A stretch of DNA of 64,000 nucleotides, taken from positions 124,001-188,000 of the forward strand of contig JAVBNH010000005.1 of assembly GCA_031551635.1 (NCBI GenBank), written 5' to 3'. The translations under genes and the position numbers were made by a program. Source of the stretch: JAVBNH01 sp031551635. GTDB taxonomy: Bacteria; Bacillota; Clostridia; Oscillospirales; Acutalibacteraceae. Positions 43,363 through 53,150 of the stretch are shown piece after piece. The notes under the pieces were generated by a model, which saw only the letters and a program-made list of their open reading frames with translations, had not been told where the DNA came from and searched no databases. Each line of letters begins with the position of its first letter. The stretch's first letter is position 1.

Positions 43363-46300
43363 TTAACATTGTTGTTTAACAGCGGTTTTGATTACTATTT
43401 CCTTTTCTCCGAAAAGCTCTTTGAGCTGAGAGATAAAGCTTTCACTTTCGCAAACGCAGATTTTGCATGAATTATCGTATTTTTTTATGTCATTATAGAA
43501 GAAACAAACCTTATTATGTCCGGGATTTTCCTTGAGAATCATCACAGCTTTTCTGATTGCCGGGTCATCCTTCGAGGAAACCTTAATGTATATACATTTC
43601 GGCGTGTCATCCTCCGCAATCGGTGCCGCATCTTTTTCAAGTATCGGTGCTGGTTTTTTTTCATCAGACTCAGATAAACCATCCTCAATTATACCATATC
43701 CGACAGATTTTTCAATTACTTTTTTATTTTTACCATCTTCTTCAAGCGGTGCACTGATTTCAGCATCAGTCAGATATGAAAGCTTCGTATATTCCGGTGC
43801 AGGTGCGGAGGTCTTTACAGCAGTATATTCAGAATCCTTGGCCAGCGTACATTCCTCGAGAGAACTGACATATATTTTCGGCGGGTCGTCCTCGCGTAGC
43901 TGTAAGCGTCCTCTGATAAAAACTATCGCGTCCTGTTTTAACAAATGATTGCAGTTTGCAAGCTGCTTTTCAAACACAAGAGCCTCAATCGTGCCATAGG
44001 TATCCTCAATTACAAGTGCCGCCATATTTTTTTCGCTTTTTGTGATTATTTTTCTGACAGAAGAGATAATTACAAGCAGATTCACATTATCGTTCTGCTT
44101 ATATCCGCCCACCTCGCCGATTTTCGACTCAAGCAAGTCGCTCACCCTGACCGCTTCAAGCTTTTTGGAAGCCCTGCGGTAGTCCGAGAGCGGATGCCCC
44201 GATAAATATAACCCCGTTGTTTCTTTTTCAAGAGCGAGCAGCTCCGTTCCGGGCATTTCAATAACATTCGGCGGCACCGGCTCATCATCAGCTTTTAAGT
44301 CCTCCGACAATTCAAAAAAGCCAATCTGTCCCTCGATATTACGCTTTTTATCCCCCTCAAGATTCGAAATGACATCCTCGAGCATTAATAGCATCTGCCG
44401 CCTGTTCGTGCCGAGATTGTCGAGCGCTCCGGCTTTTATCAGGCTTTCAATGGCTCTGCGGTTGAATTCCTTGGTGTAGACTCTCTTGCAAAACGAATAA
44501 AACGAGGTATATTTACCGTTTTCGCGCTCATTAATAATTGCGGTTATGAAGCCCCTGCCGAGATTTTTTATCGCGAGAAGCCCGAAGCGTATGCTTTCAC
44601 CCTCAACGGTAAAGGATTCGGCACTTTCATTGACATTCGGAGGGAGCACCTTGATGCCTATAGATTCGCACTCTGCGATAAAGGGCACAACCTTATCCGT
44701 GTTATCAATAACGCTTGTCATTGTCGCCGCGAAAAATTCACGAGGGTAATAACAGCGCAGATAAGCGGTCTGATATGAAAGATACGCATAAGCCGCCGCG
44801 TGGGACTTGTTAAAAGCGTACGCCGCGAAGGAGGACATGTCATTGAAAATCTGAATCGCGGCCTCCTCGCTGACTCCTCTGTTAACACAGCCTTCACAAA
44901 TAAGAGTACCGTCGGCTTCTTTCGCACCGTAGAGGAAGTTATTGCGCTCCTGCTCAAGCACATCGGCTTTTTTCTTTGATATAGCGCGCCTGACCATGTC
45001 AGAACGTCCGAGTGAATAACCGGCAAGATCACGGAAAATTTGCATAACCTGCTCTTGATAAACGATAACGCCGAAGGTAATATTCAAAATCGGCTCAAGC
45101 ATAGGCGTTGAGTAAACGATAGTTTCAGGCTCGCTTCTGTTTTCAAGGTACTTCGGAATGAAATCCATCGGACCCGGGCGGTAAAGCGCAATAACCGCTA
45201 TTATATCCTCGAGATTATTCGGCTTCATGTTAATCATAAGCCTTGTTATGCCTGCGGATTCGCACTGGAACACCCCATAAGTCTCCCCGCGCGAAAGCAT
45301 ATCATATGTACCCTTGTCATCGAGCGGCTCCCTATATATATCGAAATCCGGGACTTTTTTTCGAATCATTTTCTCCGCGTCACTGATGAGCGTCAGAGTT
45401 CGCAGCCCAAGGAAGTCCATCTTGAGAAGTCCGAGACTTTCGACAAGATTTTTGTCAAACTGAGTAATGACAGAGTCACCGTTTTTCGCAAGAGGAACAT
45501 ATTCATCAACCGGCTCGTGGCTGATAACCACACCGGCGGCGTGCTTCGAGACATGCCGCGGCATACCCTCGACCTTTTTCGCGGTGTCAATAAGTTCCTT
45601 ATATTCAGGCGACATATTATATATTTCAATAAATTCCGGCACTTTTTCGAGAGCCTTTTCAATGGTTATTCCAAGCTCTGCCGGTACTCTTTTCGAGACC
45701 TCGTTAACCTCGCTATAAGGAATTCCGAGCGCTCTGCCGACATCTCTTATGGCGTTTTTCGCGCCCATAGTACCGAAGGCGGCAATCTGGGAGACATGGT
45801 CCGCGCCGTATTTTTTTACGACATATTCAATGACCTCGTCACGCCTGACATAACAGAAATCAATATCAAAGTCAGGCATACTGATTCTTTCGGGATTTAA
45901 AAAACGCTCAAAAAGCAGCTGATGCTTCATCGGGTCAATGCCCGTGATGCCAACGCAATAGGCGGCGATGCTTCCAGCGCCAGAGCCGCGCCCGGGTCCG
46001 ACAGGAATACCCTGAGTTTTAGCATAGTAAATAAAATCGCGGACAATCAAAAAGTAGTCCGTGAACCCCATTTTATCGATAACGCCTATTTCATAATCAA
46101 GACGCTCTTTATATTCCCCGGGGGGATTATCCCCATAAATTTTATAAAATCCTTCATAGCAAAGCTTTGTAAAATACTCGCAGTGGCTCATGTTATCAGG
46201 CACATCAAAATGCGGCAGCTTCGTCTCACCGAACACAAATTTCACATTACAACGCTCAGCTATTTTATTCGTGTTTTCCAAGGCTTCGGGAACATCATAA

Positions 46301-47064
46301 AAAAGCTCGCTCATTTCGTCGCCGGATTTAACATAAAATTCATTTGTAGAAAACTCCATACCAGTGTCTTCATTAATGGTGTGGTTTGTCTGGATACAAA
46401 TCAGAATTTTCTGAACTCGCGCGTCCTCTTTTGTAATATAATGCGAGTCATTTGTGCATACAAGAGGTATATCAAGCTCTCTCGCAAGTTTTATTATATC
46501 GGGATTGGAACGCAGCTGTTCCTCGAGCCCGTGATTTTGTATTTCCAAAAAGTAATTCCCGTGACCAAACAGATTATCGTACCAAAGCGCGATTTCTCTC
46601 GCCTTTTCATAATTGCCGTTCAGTATCGCCTGAGGCACCTCGCCCGCGATACAGGCAGAGAGGCATATAAGCCCCTCATGATATTTTTCGAGCAGCTCCC
46701 TGTCGATACGAGGCTTGGTATAAAAGCCCTCAACCCACGCGGAGGACACCATTTTAATGAGATTTTTGTAGCCGGTTTCATTCTCACAAAGAAGAATAAG
46801 ATGGTATCTCTGTGAGTCGAGCCCGTGAACCTTGTCAAACCTTGTGCGCTCAGCCACATAAACCTCGCAGCCGATAATCGCCTTAATGCCTTCGTCCTTC
46901 GCTGCTTGATAAAAATCGATAACACCGTACATCGCACCGTGGTCGGTGATGGCGCAGGCAGTCTGCCCCAAAGCCTTGAGGTGTTTCATCAGCGGCTTCA
47001 GACGGCAAGCGCCGTCCAGTAGGCTGAACTCGGTATGCAGATGCAAATGGGTAAATTCGGTCAT
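43363..47064 (-). CDS. dnaE: DNA polymerase III alpha subunit, DnaE type
   Basis: Replicative polymerase of 1233 residues. N-terminal PHP domain (HLHTEFSLLDGACR), then the C-family polymerase core with PDFDIDFCYVRRDEV carrying catalytic Asp residues, finger and (HhH)2 regions, and an OB domain (NVNLLVIISSVRKI). The C-terminal ~120 residues hold an acidic, poorly structured stretch and a small alpha-beta end (CKICVCESESFISQLKELF). AAGGAAAGCATA precedes ATG. Element A copy 7 lies in its leader. Confidence 0.93.
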   Translation of the reverse strand: MTEFTHLHLHTEFSLLDGACRLKPLMKHLKALGQTACAITDHGAMYGVIDFYQAAKDEGIKAIIGCEVYVAERTRFDKVHGLDSQRYHLILLCENETGYKNLIKMVSSAWVEGFYTKPRIDRELLEKYHEGLICLSACIAGEVPQAILNGNYEKAREIALWYDNLFGHGNYFLEIQNHGLEEQLRSNPDIIKLARELDIPLVCTNDSHYITKEDARVQKILICIQTNHTINEDTGMEFSTNEFYVKSGDEMSELFYDVPEALENTNKIAERCNVKFVFGETKLPHFDVPDNMSHCEYFTKLCYEGFYKIYGDNPPGEYKERLDYEIGVIDKMGFTDYFLIVRDFIYYAKTQGIPVGPGRGSGAGSIAAYCVGITGIDPMKHQLLFERFLNPERISMPDFDIDFCYVRRDEVIEYVVKKYGADHVSQIAAFGTMGAKNAIRDVGRALGIPYSEVNEVSKRVPAELGITIEKALEKVPEFIEIYNMSPEYKELIDTAKKVEGMPRHVSKHAAGVVISHEPVDEYVPLAKNGDSVITQFDKNLVESLGLLKMDFLGLRTLTLISDAEKMIRKKVPDFDIYREPLDDKGTYDMLSRGETYGVFQCESAGITRLMINMKPNNLEDIIAVIALYRPGPMDFIPKYLENRSEPETIVYSTPMLEPILNITFGVIVYQEQVMQIFRDLAGYSLGRSDMVRRAISKKKADVLEQERNNFLYGAKEADGTLICEGCVNRGVSEEAAIQIFNDMSSFAAYAFNKSHAAAYAYLSYQTAYLRCYYPREFFAATMTSVIDNTDKVVPFIAECESIGIKVLPPNVNESAESFTVEGESIRFGLLAIKNLGRGFITAIINERENGKYTSFYSFCKRVYTKEFNRRAIESLIKAGALDNLGTNRRQMLLMLEDVISNLEGDKKRNIEGQIGFFELSEDLKADDEPVPPNVIEMPGTELLALEKETTGLYLSGHPLSDYRRASKKLEAVRVSDLLESKIGEVGGYKQNDNVNLLVIISSVRKIITKSEKNMAALVIEDTYGTIEALVFEKQLANCNHLLKQDAIVFIRGRLQLREDDPPKIYVSSLEECTLAKDSEYTAVKTSAPAPEYTKLSYLTDAEISAPLEEDGKNKKVIEKSVGYGIIEDGLSESDEKKPAPILEKDAAPIAEDDTPKCIYIKVSSKDDPAIRKAVMILKENPGHNKVCFFYNDIKKYDNSCKICVCESESFISQLKELFGEKEIVIKTAVKQQC

Positions 47065-47106
47065 GATTATGCTTTCCTTAACTGCGTATATTCGTGATAA
47101 TTGGGT

Positions 47107-47184
47107 CTAGTATGGGTTTGTTTTGCCATACTCACAACCCAAAACTTGTTTTTAATTGAGCTTTCAGCCCATTATTGCTCTAAC
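47107..47184 (-). repeat. Interspersed palindromic element A, copy 7 (covarying hairpin)
   Basis: Minus strand: TTAGAGCAATAATGGGCTGA, then AGTATGG, a loop, CCATACT. The stem bases differ from other copies but remain paired. Its first TTAG holds the TAG stop of the DUF47 gene, and the element ends 43 bases before dnaE. Confidence 0.72.
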
Positions 47185-47806
47185 TGTTTTTAATCGCCGC
47201 CGCGGAGAGAATATCCGCAAGATCCTCGCAGGCATCGAAGGCGTTTTCAAGCATGTCAAAAATTTCTTTCCATTTTATAAGCTCGACAGGTCTTGTTTCC
47301 TCAAGGAAAAGCTTTTTTATGGTTTTTCTGTAAATACGGTCGGCTTCCTCCTCGAATCTGTTTACCTCCACGACATGCTCGTGAAGCTGCTTGCCGGTCT
47401 TTCTGAAATTTTTAAATTCAATAACAGCGCTTTCGATAACAGTACACGCGCTTGTGAGCAATGTTGCGAGGATTTTCGCCTCCTCGCGGACATCCTTTAT
47501 CGAGAGCATGTCCATAAGGTTCGCGACATCCTCGATATTATCAATTATACTGTCAATAAAATCGCCGATTTCAAGAATATCCTCGCGGTCGATAGGCGTG
47601 ATAAAGGAGCGTGACAGCTCAAAAACCAGCTCGTGGTGTATATCGTCAGAAGCGTGCTCCGTGTCGTGAATTAAATCTGCCTTTTTTGTAATATCAACAT
47701 AATTTGTCAGTAAATCTTCAAGCTGATTCGAAGCTTTTACAGCTAGGGCAGCCATTTTTTCAAAGCTTCCGAAATAATCAAAATCCTTCTTTTTTCCTAT
47801 TCCCAT
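47180..47806 (-). CDS. DUF47/PhoU-like phosphate transport accessory protein
   Basis: 208 residues, mostly helical, with the DUF47 pattern FEKMAALAVKASNQLEDLL and IDSIIDNIEDVANLMDMLSI. It is found beside Pit phosphate transporters and probably regulates them. GGTGGT precedes ATG by 8 bases. The Pit gene ends 41 bases upstream and both run the same way. Its TAG stop is the first trinucleotide of element A copy 7. Confidence 0.85.
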   Translation of the reverse strand: MGIGKKKDFDYFGSFEKMAALAVKASNQLEDLLTNYVDITKKADLIHDTEHASDDIHHELVFELSRSFITPIDREDILEIGDFIDSIIDNIEDVANLMDMLSIKDVREEAKILATLLTSACTVIESAVIEFKNFRKTGKQLHEHVVEVNRFEEEADRIYRKTIKKLFLEETRPVELIKWKEIFDMLENAFDACEDLADILSAAAIKNS

Positions 47807-47847
47807 TTATTTTTACCACCTTACTATTAATGTAATTATTTTCCTAT

Positions 47848-48909
47848 TCAGAATATAAACAGGAAAATTTTTGTCATAACGAACCCCACAAAACCGCACA
47901 GGGGGAAGGTCAGAACCCAGGCGTAGCCCATTTCCTTGACGACGCTCCAGTCAACAGAGGAAGCGCGTCTTGAGCATGCGACACCTACCATCGACATTGT
48001 TTTTGTGTGCGTAGTGCTCAGAGGAATACCCTTGAGCGAGGAAAACAGCAAGCACACAGCGCCTGCGACATCCGATGCAAAGCCTTGATGCACCTCAAGC
48101 TTAACCATATCCATACCGACAGATTTAATGATTCTATAGCCGCCGATAGAGGTTCCAAGCCCCATAATCAGTGAACAAAGTATCATGACCCAAGCCGGTA
48201 TATCAAAGGCGCCGGAAGCGTCCTTGCTCACCAGACCGTTCAGGTAAAGTCCAAGCATAAAAACCGCCATAAACTTCTGGCCGTCCTGCGCACCGTGGAG
48301 TATCGCCATGATTGAGGCGAAAATCTTTTCACCGAAGCGGAAAAAGCTGTTTGAGCGTCTTCTGTTGCGCCTTCTGCAGCACAACTCGACAATTTTCGCG
48401 ATAATATATCCGCTTCCCATGCCCATGACTGAGGAGACACCAAGACCGACAAATACCCTCTGCCATTCGTTCATATTTACAGCAGAAAGACCTCCTAACG
48501 CAATAGCGGAGCCGGTCAGCCCAGCAATCAGCGCGTGGCTTTCACTCGTTGGAATTCCGAAATACCAGGCGATAACCGCCCACAGAACAATGGCGAACAT
48601 GGCGGCGGCAAGAGCGACAACCGGGGCGTTCGCGTCTCCCGAGGTCTGAGCCGCCTTCTCAAAATCAAACATTTTGCTAATTGATTCGGCTACCTTGTCG
48701 TTAATCATTGTCATGCCGAAAACGCCGACAAAATTCATCACAGCCGCTAAAATAACACCGTTTCGCGCAGTCAGAGAGCGCGTGGAAACCGCGGTTGCGA
48801 TAGCGTTCGGAGCGTCTGTCCAGCCATTCACAAAAATAACGCCCAGGGTCAGAGCCACAATAAAAACCAATCCTACACTCAAATAAATCTCTACCCCATT
48901 CTTTTTCAA
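47848..48909 (-). CDS. pit: Pit-family inorganic phosphate transporter
   Basis: Low-affinity phosphate uptake coupled to protons. About 10 membrane helices; the two family repeats appear as NGWTDAPNAIATAVSTRSL and PLSTTHTKTMSMVGVACSRR. The start is not certain: TTG 48909 has no strong site, and a TTG nine codons later follows GGGGTAGAG. The DUF47 gene follows downstream, making a two-gene phosphate unit. Confidence 0.88.
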   Translation of the reverse strand: MKKNGVEIYLSVGLVFIVALTLGVIFVNGWTDAPNAIATAVSTRSLTARNGVILAAVMNFVGVFGMTMINDKVAESISKMFDFEKAAQTSGDANAPVVALAAAMFAIVLWAVIAWYFGIPTSESHALIAGLTGSAIALGGLSAVNMNEWQRVFVGLGVSSVMGMGSGYIIAKIVELCCRRRNRRRSNSFFRFGEKIFASIMAILHGAQDGQKFMAVFMLGLYLNGLVSKDASGAFDIPAWVMILCSLIMGLGTSIGGYRIIKSVGMDMVKLEVHQGFASDVAGAVCLLFSSLKGIPLSTTHTKTMSMVGVACSRRASSVDWSVVKEMGYAWVLTFPLCGFVGFVMTKIFLFIF

Positions 48910-48966
48910 ATTTATATATGTGAAGTGAAAAACCCATATGAAGCTTTTCAGCGTACTGTCAACAAA

Positions 48967-49026
48967 CCCTTAACACCTAGTCCCTAATCCCTAGTCCCTA
49001 ATCCCTAGTCCCTAGTCCCTAATCTC
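48967..49026 (-). repeat. Heptameric G-rich tandem repeat
   Basis: On the minus strand, seven to eight units of (T/C)TAGGGA, that is GGG spaced by four bases, telomere-like. It runs from inside the last codons of araD, including the stop TAG, to the Pit leader. The G-runs are regularly spaced and could form a G-quadruplex in the transcript. Confidence 0.75.
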
Positions 49027-49737
49027 TAATTGTCCGTAATAAGCATCTTTTCCGTGCTTGCGTAAATAGTGCTTATCAAGAAGATATTTTTTTATTCCTA
49101 TATCCTTTATATCCCCTGTTATAGCGCTTATCTGCATGGTATAAAACGCCATTTCAGCTACATTTTCAAGTATGGCGGCGTTTTCGACTGCCTTGAGCGG
49201 ATTTTCTCCCCATGCGAAGGGACCGTGAGAATGCACAAGCGCCGCCGGTACCGTGTTATAGTCAATTTCATTTTCCGAAAAATGTTCAACAATAAGCTTT
49301 CCTGTGTTTTTTTCGTAGTCCTTCACAACCTCATTGCGGCTCAGCTCCCTTGTGCATGGCAGGCGCGAATGGGAAAAATCCGCATGGGTTGTCCCGAGCG
49401 GCTCTATTGCGCAGCCCGCCTGAGCGAAGGAAACGGCGAATTTTGAATGGGTATGCACAACTCCGCCGATTTGAGAAAAAGCCCTGTAAAGCTCCAGATG
49501 CGTTGCGGTGTCCGAGGAAGGCTTATATTGGCTGTTATAAATATTGCCCTCAAGGTCAAGCACCACCATGTTTTCTGCGCTGAGCTCTGTGAAATCGACA
49601 CCAGACGGTTTAATAGCAACCAGTCCCGTGTCCCGGTCAATCCCCGAGACATTTCCCCACGTAAAAGAAGTGAGATTATATGTTAACAGAAGCATATTCG
49701 CCTCAAAAACCTGTTTTTTCAGCTGTTCAATATCCAT
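49012..49737 (-). CDS. araD: L-ribulose-5-phosphate 4-epimerase
   Basis: Converts L-ribulose-5-phosphate to D-xylulose-5-phosphate, the last step of arabinose use. Class II aldolase fold: TWGNVSGIDRDTGLVAIKPS, GVVHTHSKFAVSFAQAG with zinc His residues, and PAALVHSHGPFAWG. Zn-dependent, 241 residues. GGGTAAATA precedes ATG. The last four codons (EIRD) and stop are made by the heptamer repeat. 11 bases follow araA. Confidence 0.92.
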   Translation of the reverse strand: MDIEQLKKQVFEANMLLLTYNLTSFTWGNVSGIDRDTGLVAIKPSGVDFTELSAENMVVLDLEGNIYNSQYKPSSDTATHLELYRAFSQIGGVVHTHSKFAVSFAQAGCAIEPLGTTHADFSHSRLPCTRELSRNEVVKDYEKNTGKLIVEHFSENEIDYNTVPAALVHSHGPFAWGENPLKAVENAAILENVAEMAFYTMQISAITGDIKDIGIKKYLLDKHYLRKHGKDAYYGQLEIRD

Positions 49738-49748
49738 TATTTACCCTT

Positions 49749-51251
49749 TTAATATTTTGATTTATAGATAACATCATTGTACATCAGTTCTTTTCTGAAG
49801 TCTATTACATTCGTTTCGCTGCCGATGTGAAGAAATTCTATCCCCGCTATTTCCGCGAAATCCCTCATGTGTGAAGCGTTCAGGTCATATGAGAGAACCG
49901 AATGGTGAGCTCCTCCCGCAAGAATCCAGCATTCAGCTGAGGTTTTGAGCGAGGGAAGCGGCCTCCACAGCACGCCCGCAACCGGCAGACACGGCATATC
50001 ATGCTCCTGTGCGATGCATTCTATGTCATTGACTATCATTCTCAGTCTGTCACCCATATCGACGAGTGAGACGACAATCCCACTCCCCTTCTTAGCCTTA
50101 AAAACCGCTCTCGCAGGGGGTTCCTTGCCGCCGATTCCGAGCGGGTGAACCTGTATTTTCGCCTTTTCATCAGCGAGAGTCGGACAAACCTCGAGCATAT
50201 GAGCGCCGAGAATCATCTCATTACCTCTTTCAAAATGATAGGTATAATCCTCCATAAACGCCGTGCCTTTAATGTTTTCAGGGCTTACCTTACCCAAAAC
50301 GGCTGCCATTCTCTTCATTACTCGCGTCATAGCGGCAACCTTCCAGTCGCCTTCTGCGCCGAAGCCGTAGCCCATACGCATCAAGTCCTGCGCGGCAAGA
50401 CCCGGAAGCTGACTGAGAGCATGCAAGTCCTCAAAGTTTGTATGAAAAGCTCCGAAATTACCTTTTTCAAGGAATTTTTTCAAAGCAATTTCAAGCCTTG
50501 CCTGATACCTTACCGATTCAATATCAGAAGTATCGATTATATAGTTTTGTTCATAAAGAGCAATTTGCGCGTCAATTTCATTCTCGCTGGCAGTCTCGAC
50601 TTCGCAGGCAATATCGCCCACTCCATAGTGGTCAACCTGCCAGCCAAGCTTTAGCTGAGCTTCGACCTTATCACCCTCAGTGACCGCAACATTGCGCATA
50701 TTATCGCTGATTCTGAGCACTCGCAAATGGCGCGACTCGTGAATACCGACCGCCGCAGTCATCCAGGCAGCAATTTCACTGCAGAAGTCGCTGTCGCGGT
50801 AATAGCCCGCAATTACTTTCCGGTTCAGCCTCATTCTCGCGGCGATATAGCCGTGCTCCCTATCGCCGTGGGCGCTTTGGTTGAGGTTCATAAAATCCAT
50901 GTCGATGCTGTCCCACGGAATATCTCGGTTAAACTGGGTATTTAAGTGCAGGTAGGGCTTGCGCAGCTCACGAAAACCCGCGATCCACATTTTTGAAGGC
51001 GAAAAGGTATGCATCCATGCAATAATTCCGGCGCAGTATTCATCATTATTTGCTCTTCTAACAGCGCTTAGAATCGCTTCAGAATCCGTCAGGCAGGTCA
51101 AAAAACGCACCTCGCAGGGGATTTCATCTGAAGAGTTAAAAAAATCAACAATTTCTCCGGCGTTGCTGTCCACCTTCTTCAGCGTTTCCTCGCCGTAAAG
51201 ATGTTGAGTGCCGACTAAAAAATAGAAGAAAAGCCCGCTTTCACCTGTCAT
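49749..51251 (-). CDS. araA: L-arabinose isomerase
   Basis: Isomerises L-arabinose to L-ribulose with Mn2+. 500 residues with FLVGTQHLYGEETL at the N-terminus, MHTFSPSKMWIAG, NLNQSAHGDREHGYIAARMR, and EDYTYHFERGNEMILGAHML (catalytic and metal-binding Glu and His). GGAGAGGTC precedes ATG. It is the middle gene of the araB-araA-araD unit. Confidence 0.95.
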   Translation of the reverse strand: MTGESGLFFYFLVGTQHLYGEETLKKVDSNAGEIVDFFNSSDEIPCEVRFLTCLTDSEAILSAVRRANNDEYCAGIIAWMHTFSPSKMWIAGFRELRKPYLHLNTQFNRDIPWDSIDMDFMNLNQSAHGDREHGYIAARMRLNRKVIAGYYRDSDFCSEIAAWMTAAVGIHESRHLRVLRISDNMRNVAVTEGDKVEAQLKLGWQVDHYGVGDIACEVETASENEIDAQIALYEQNYIIDTSDIESVRYQARLEIALKKFLEKGNFGAFHTNFEDLHALSQLPGLAAQDLMRMGYGFGAEGDWKVAAMTRVMKRMAAVLGKVSPENIKGTAFMEDYTYHFERGNEMILGAHMLEVCPTLADEKAKIQVHPLGIGGKEPPARAVFKAKKGSGIVVSLVDMGDRLRMIVNDIECIAQEHDMPCLPVAGVLWRPLPSLKTSAECWILAGGAHHSVLSYDLNASHMRDFAEIAGIEFLHIGSETNVIDFRKELMYNDVIYKSKY

Positions 51252-51305
51252 TATTATGACCTCTCCTTTTATTAATTGCCTTTACAGCAAAATGAGTCGT
51301 CGATT

Positions 51306-52973
51306 TTATTTTTGCTGTTCGATTTTGATGCTTTTAAGACGCTTCATTACGTCATTTTCGCCTTTTCCAAAATAATCATGCAGGATTCTGTATTCAGCAA
51401 AAAGCTTGTCATATATTTTCGAATTTTCCTCTATGGGATTATATTCAATGTCGAGAACTTTACCCATGACCTTTTCGGCGTCGAAAACATTGTCATAGCC
51501 ACCCTTCGCGCTTCCCGCCGCGACTGCCCCGAAAATAGCCGAGCCCAAAGCCCCGCCCTGGTCGCTGCCGGCGATTTTTACGGGCATTTTTAAAACATCA
51601 GCGTAAATCTGCATTGTCATCGGGTCTTTTTTCGCTATACCTCCGGCGGCATAGAACTCATAAACCGGAACGCCGCTAATGGCAAAGGTCTCGACTATCA
51701 TACGCGTTCCGAAAGCCGTAGCCTCGATTAAGGCACGGTATATGTCCTCCGGCTTAGTCTGAAGCGTCATGCCGATTATCATACCCGTCAGGTCAACATC
51801 CACAAGGCATGAGCGGTTTCCGTTCCACCAATCAAGAGCAAGAAGCCCTGTTTCGCCGACTTTTTTCGACTCCAGCTTTTCACGCAGATATGCGTGAATA
51901 TTTTTATTTTGTGCCTTCGCCTCATCATAATAATGCGCAGGCAGGCAATTATCAATGAACCACTGAAAATGATCGCCTACACAAGCTTGCCCCGCCTCAT
52001 AACCGAAAAATCCTGGTAAAATGCCGTCCTCAACAACTCCGCACATACCCGGAACCTGTTTTTCGGTGTCCCCCAGCAGCATGTGACAGGTTGAGGTGCC
52101 CATTATAGCAAGCATTTTCCCGACAGAATCTATTCCGACAGCCGGCACAAAAACATGCGCGTCAATTATAGCCACGGCGACAGCGGTGCCTGCCTTCAAG
52201 CCCAGCTTCGCAGCCATTTCCACGGTCAGCTCGCCCGCCTTATCGCCAATCGGGCTAATGTTATTTGATAATTTTTCTTCAATGACATTTTCAAGCCTCG
52301 GGTCGAGAGCCTTAAAAAACTCCTTTGAAGGATAACCGGCGCGCTTGTTCCAAAGCTCCTTATAGCCCGCGGTGCAGGAATTACGGCTCTCTTTACCTGT
52401 CATTTGCCAGACAATCCAGTCCGCCGCTTCAATAAAGGTATCGGCATCGTCATAAATCTCCGGCGCCTCTTCAAGAACCTGCCAGATTTTTGGTATAGCC
52501 CACTCACTCGAGATTTTTCCGCCGTAATTTTGCAGCCAGCTTTCACCTCTGCTGTGTGCAATATCATTGAGCCTGTTGGCATAGCTTTGCGCCGCGTGAT
52601 GCTTCCATAACTTGATATAGGCATGCGGCTCGTCTTTATATTTATCTGTAAAACACAGCGGTGTACCGTCTTTTTTCGCCGGGAGTACCGTGCAGGCGGT
52701 GAAATCAACGCCGATTCCGACAACATCGTCAGGGTCTATTTTTGACTCCTTCATAATCGCCGGAATAGTGTTATAAAGCACATCGAGATAGTCCTGCGGG
52801 TGCTGAAGCGCCCAGTCGACACCCAGCTTTTTACCGCAGGGTAAACATTCGTCCATAACCGCGTGGGGATAGTCAAAAACCGCGCTGCTGAGCTCCTCAC
52901 CGGTATTTATATTCACTAGCAGCGCCCTGCCCGATAGAGTTCCGTAGTCAACGCCAATTGTATATTTCGCCAT
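51306..52973 (-). CDS. araB: Ribulokinase
   Basis: Phosphorylates L-ribulose with ATP. FGGY carbohydrate kinase: YTIGVDYGTLSGRALLV phosphate loop, VGIGVDFTACTVLP, AIMGTSTCHMLLGD, and the ATP-site block EFYAAGGIAKKDPMTMQIYA. 555 residues from ATG 52973; a start six codons earlier has no better site. It heads the ara unit; a -10-like TATAAT lies at 53030-53035 with a weak -35. No AraR gene or clear operator was seen. Confidence 0.92.
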   Translation of the reverse strand: MAKYTIGVDYGTLSGRALLVNINTGEELSSAVFDYPHAVMDECLPCGKKLGVDWALQHPQDYLDVLYNTIPAIMKESKIDPDDVVGIGVDFTACTVLPAKKDGTPLCFTDKYKDEPHAYIKLWKHHAAQSYANRLNDIAHSRGESWLQNYGGKISSEWAIPKIWQVLEEAPEIYDDADTFIEAADWIVWQMTGKESRNSCTAGYKELWNKRAGYPSKEFFKALDPRLENVIEEKLSNNISPIGDKAGELTVEMAAKLGLKAGTAVAVAIIDAHVFVPAVGIDSVGKMLAIMGTSTCHMLLGDTEKQVPGMCGVVEDGILPGFFGYEAGQACVGDHFQWFIDNCLPAHYYDEAKAQNKNIHAYLREKLESKKVGETGLLALDWWNGNRSCLVDVDLTGMIIGMTLQTKPEDIYRALIEATAFGTRMIVETFAISGVPVYEFYAAGGIAKKDPMTMQIYADVLKMPVKIAGSDQGGALGSAIFGAVAAGSAKGGYDNVFDAEKVMGKVLDIEYNPIEENSKIYDKLFAEYRILHDYFGKGENDVMKRLKSIKIEQQK

Positions 52974-53150
52974 AAAAATGAGCATTAGCATACCGCTGCT
53001 GCGATATATTAATGCTACACCACCTTTCCATTATATCTTAATATATTTTTAGATTTTTCACTTTTCATACTTCATTTGCACACCGGATAAAAGATAATTT
53101 AATTAACACCAATTTATTAACATAAAATATAAAAACTCTATTTCAAAAGC

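Noticed and set aside
46452..46815. Plus-strand open frames within dnaE
   Set aside because: Antisense shadows of a long, motif-complete gene.
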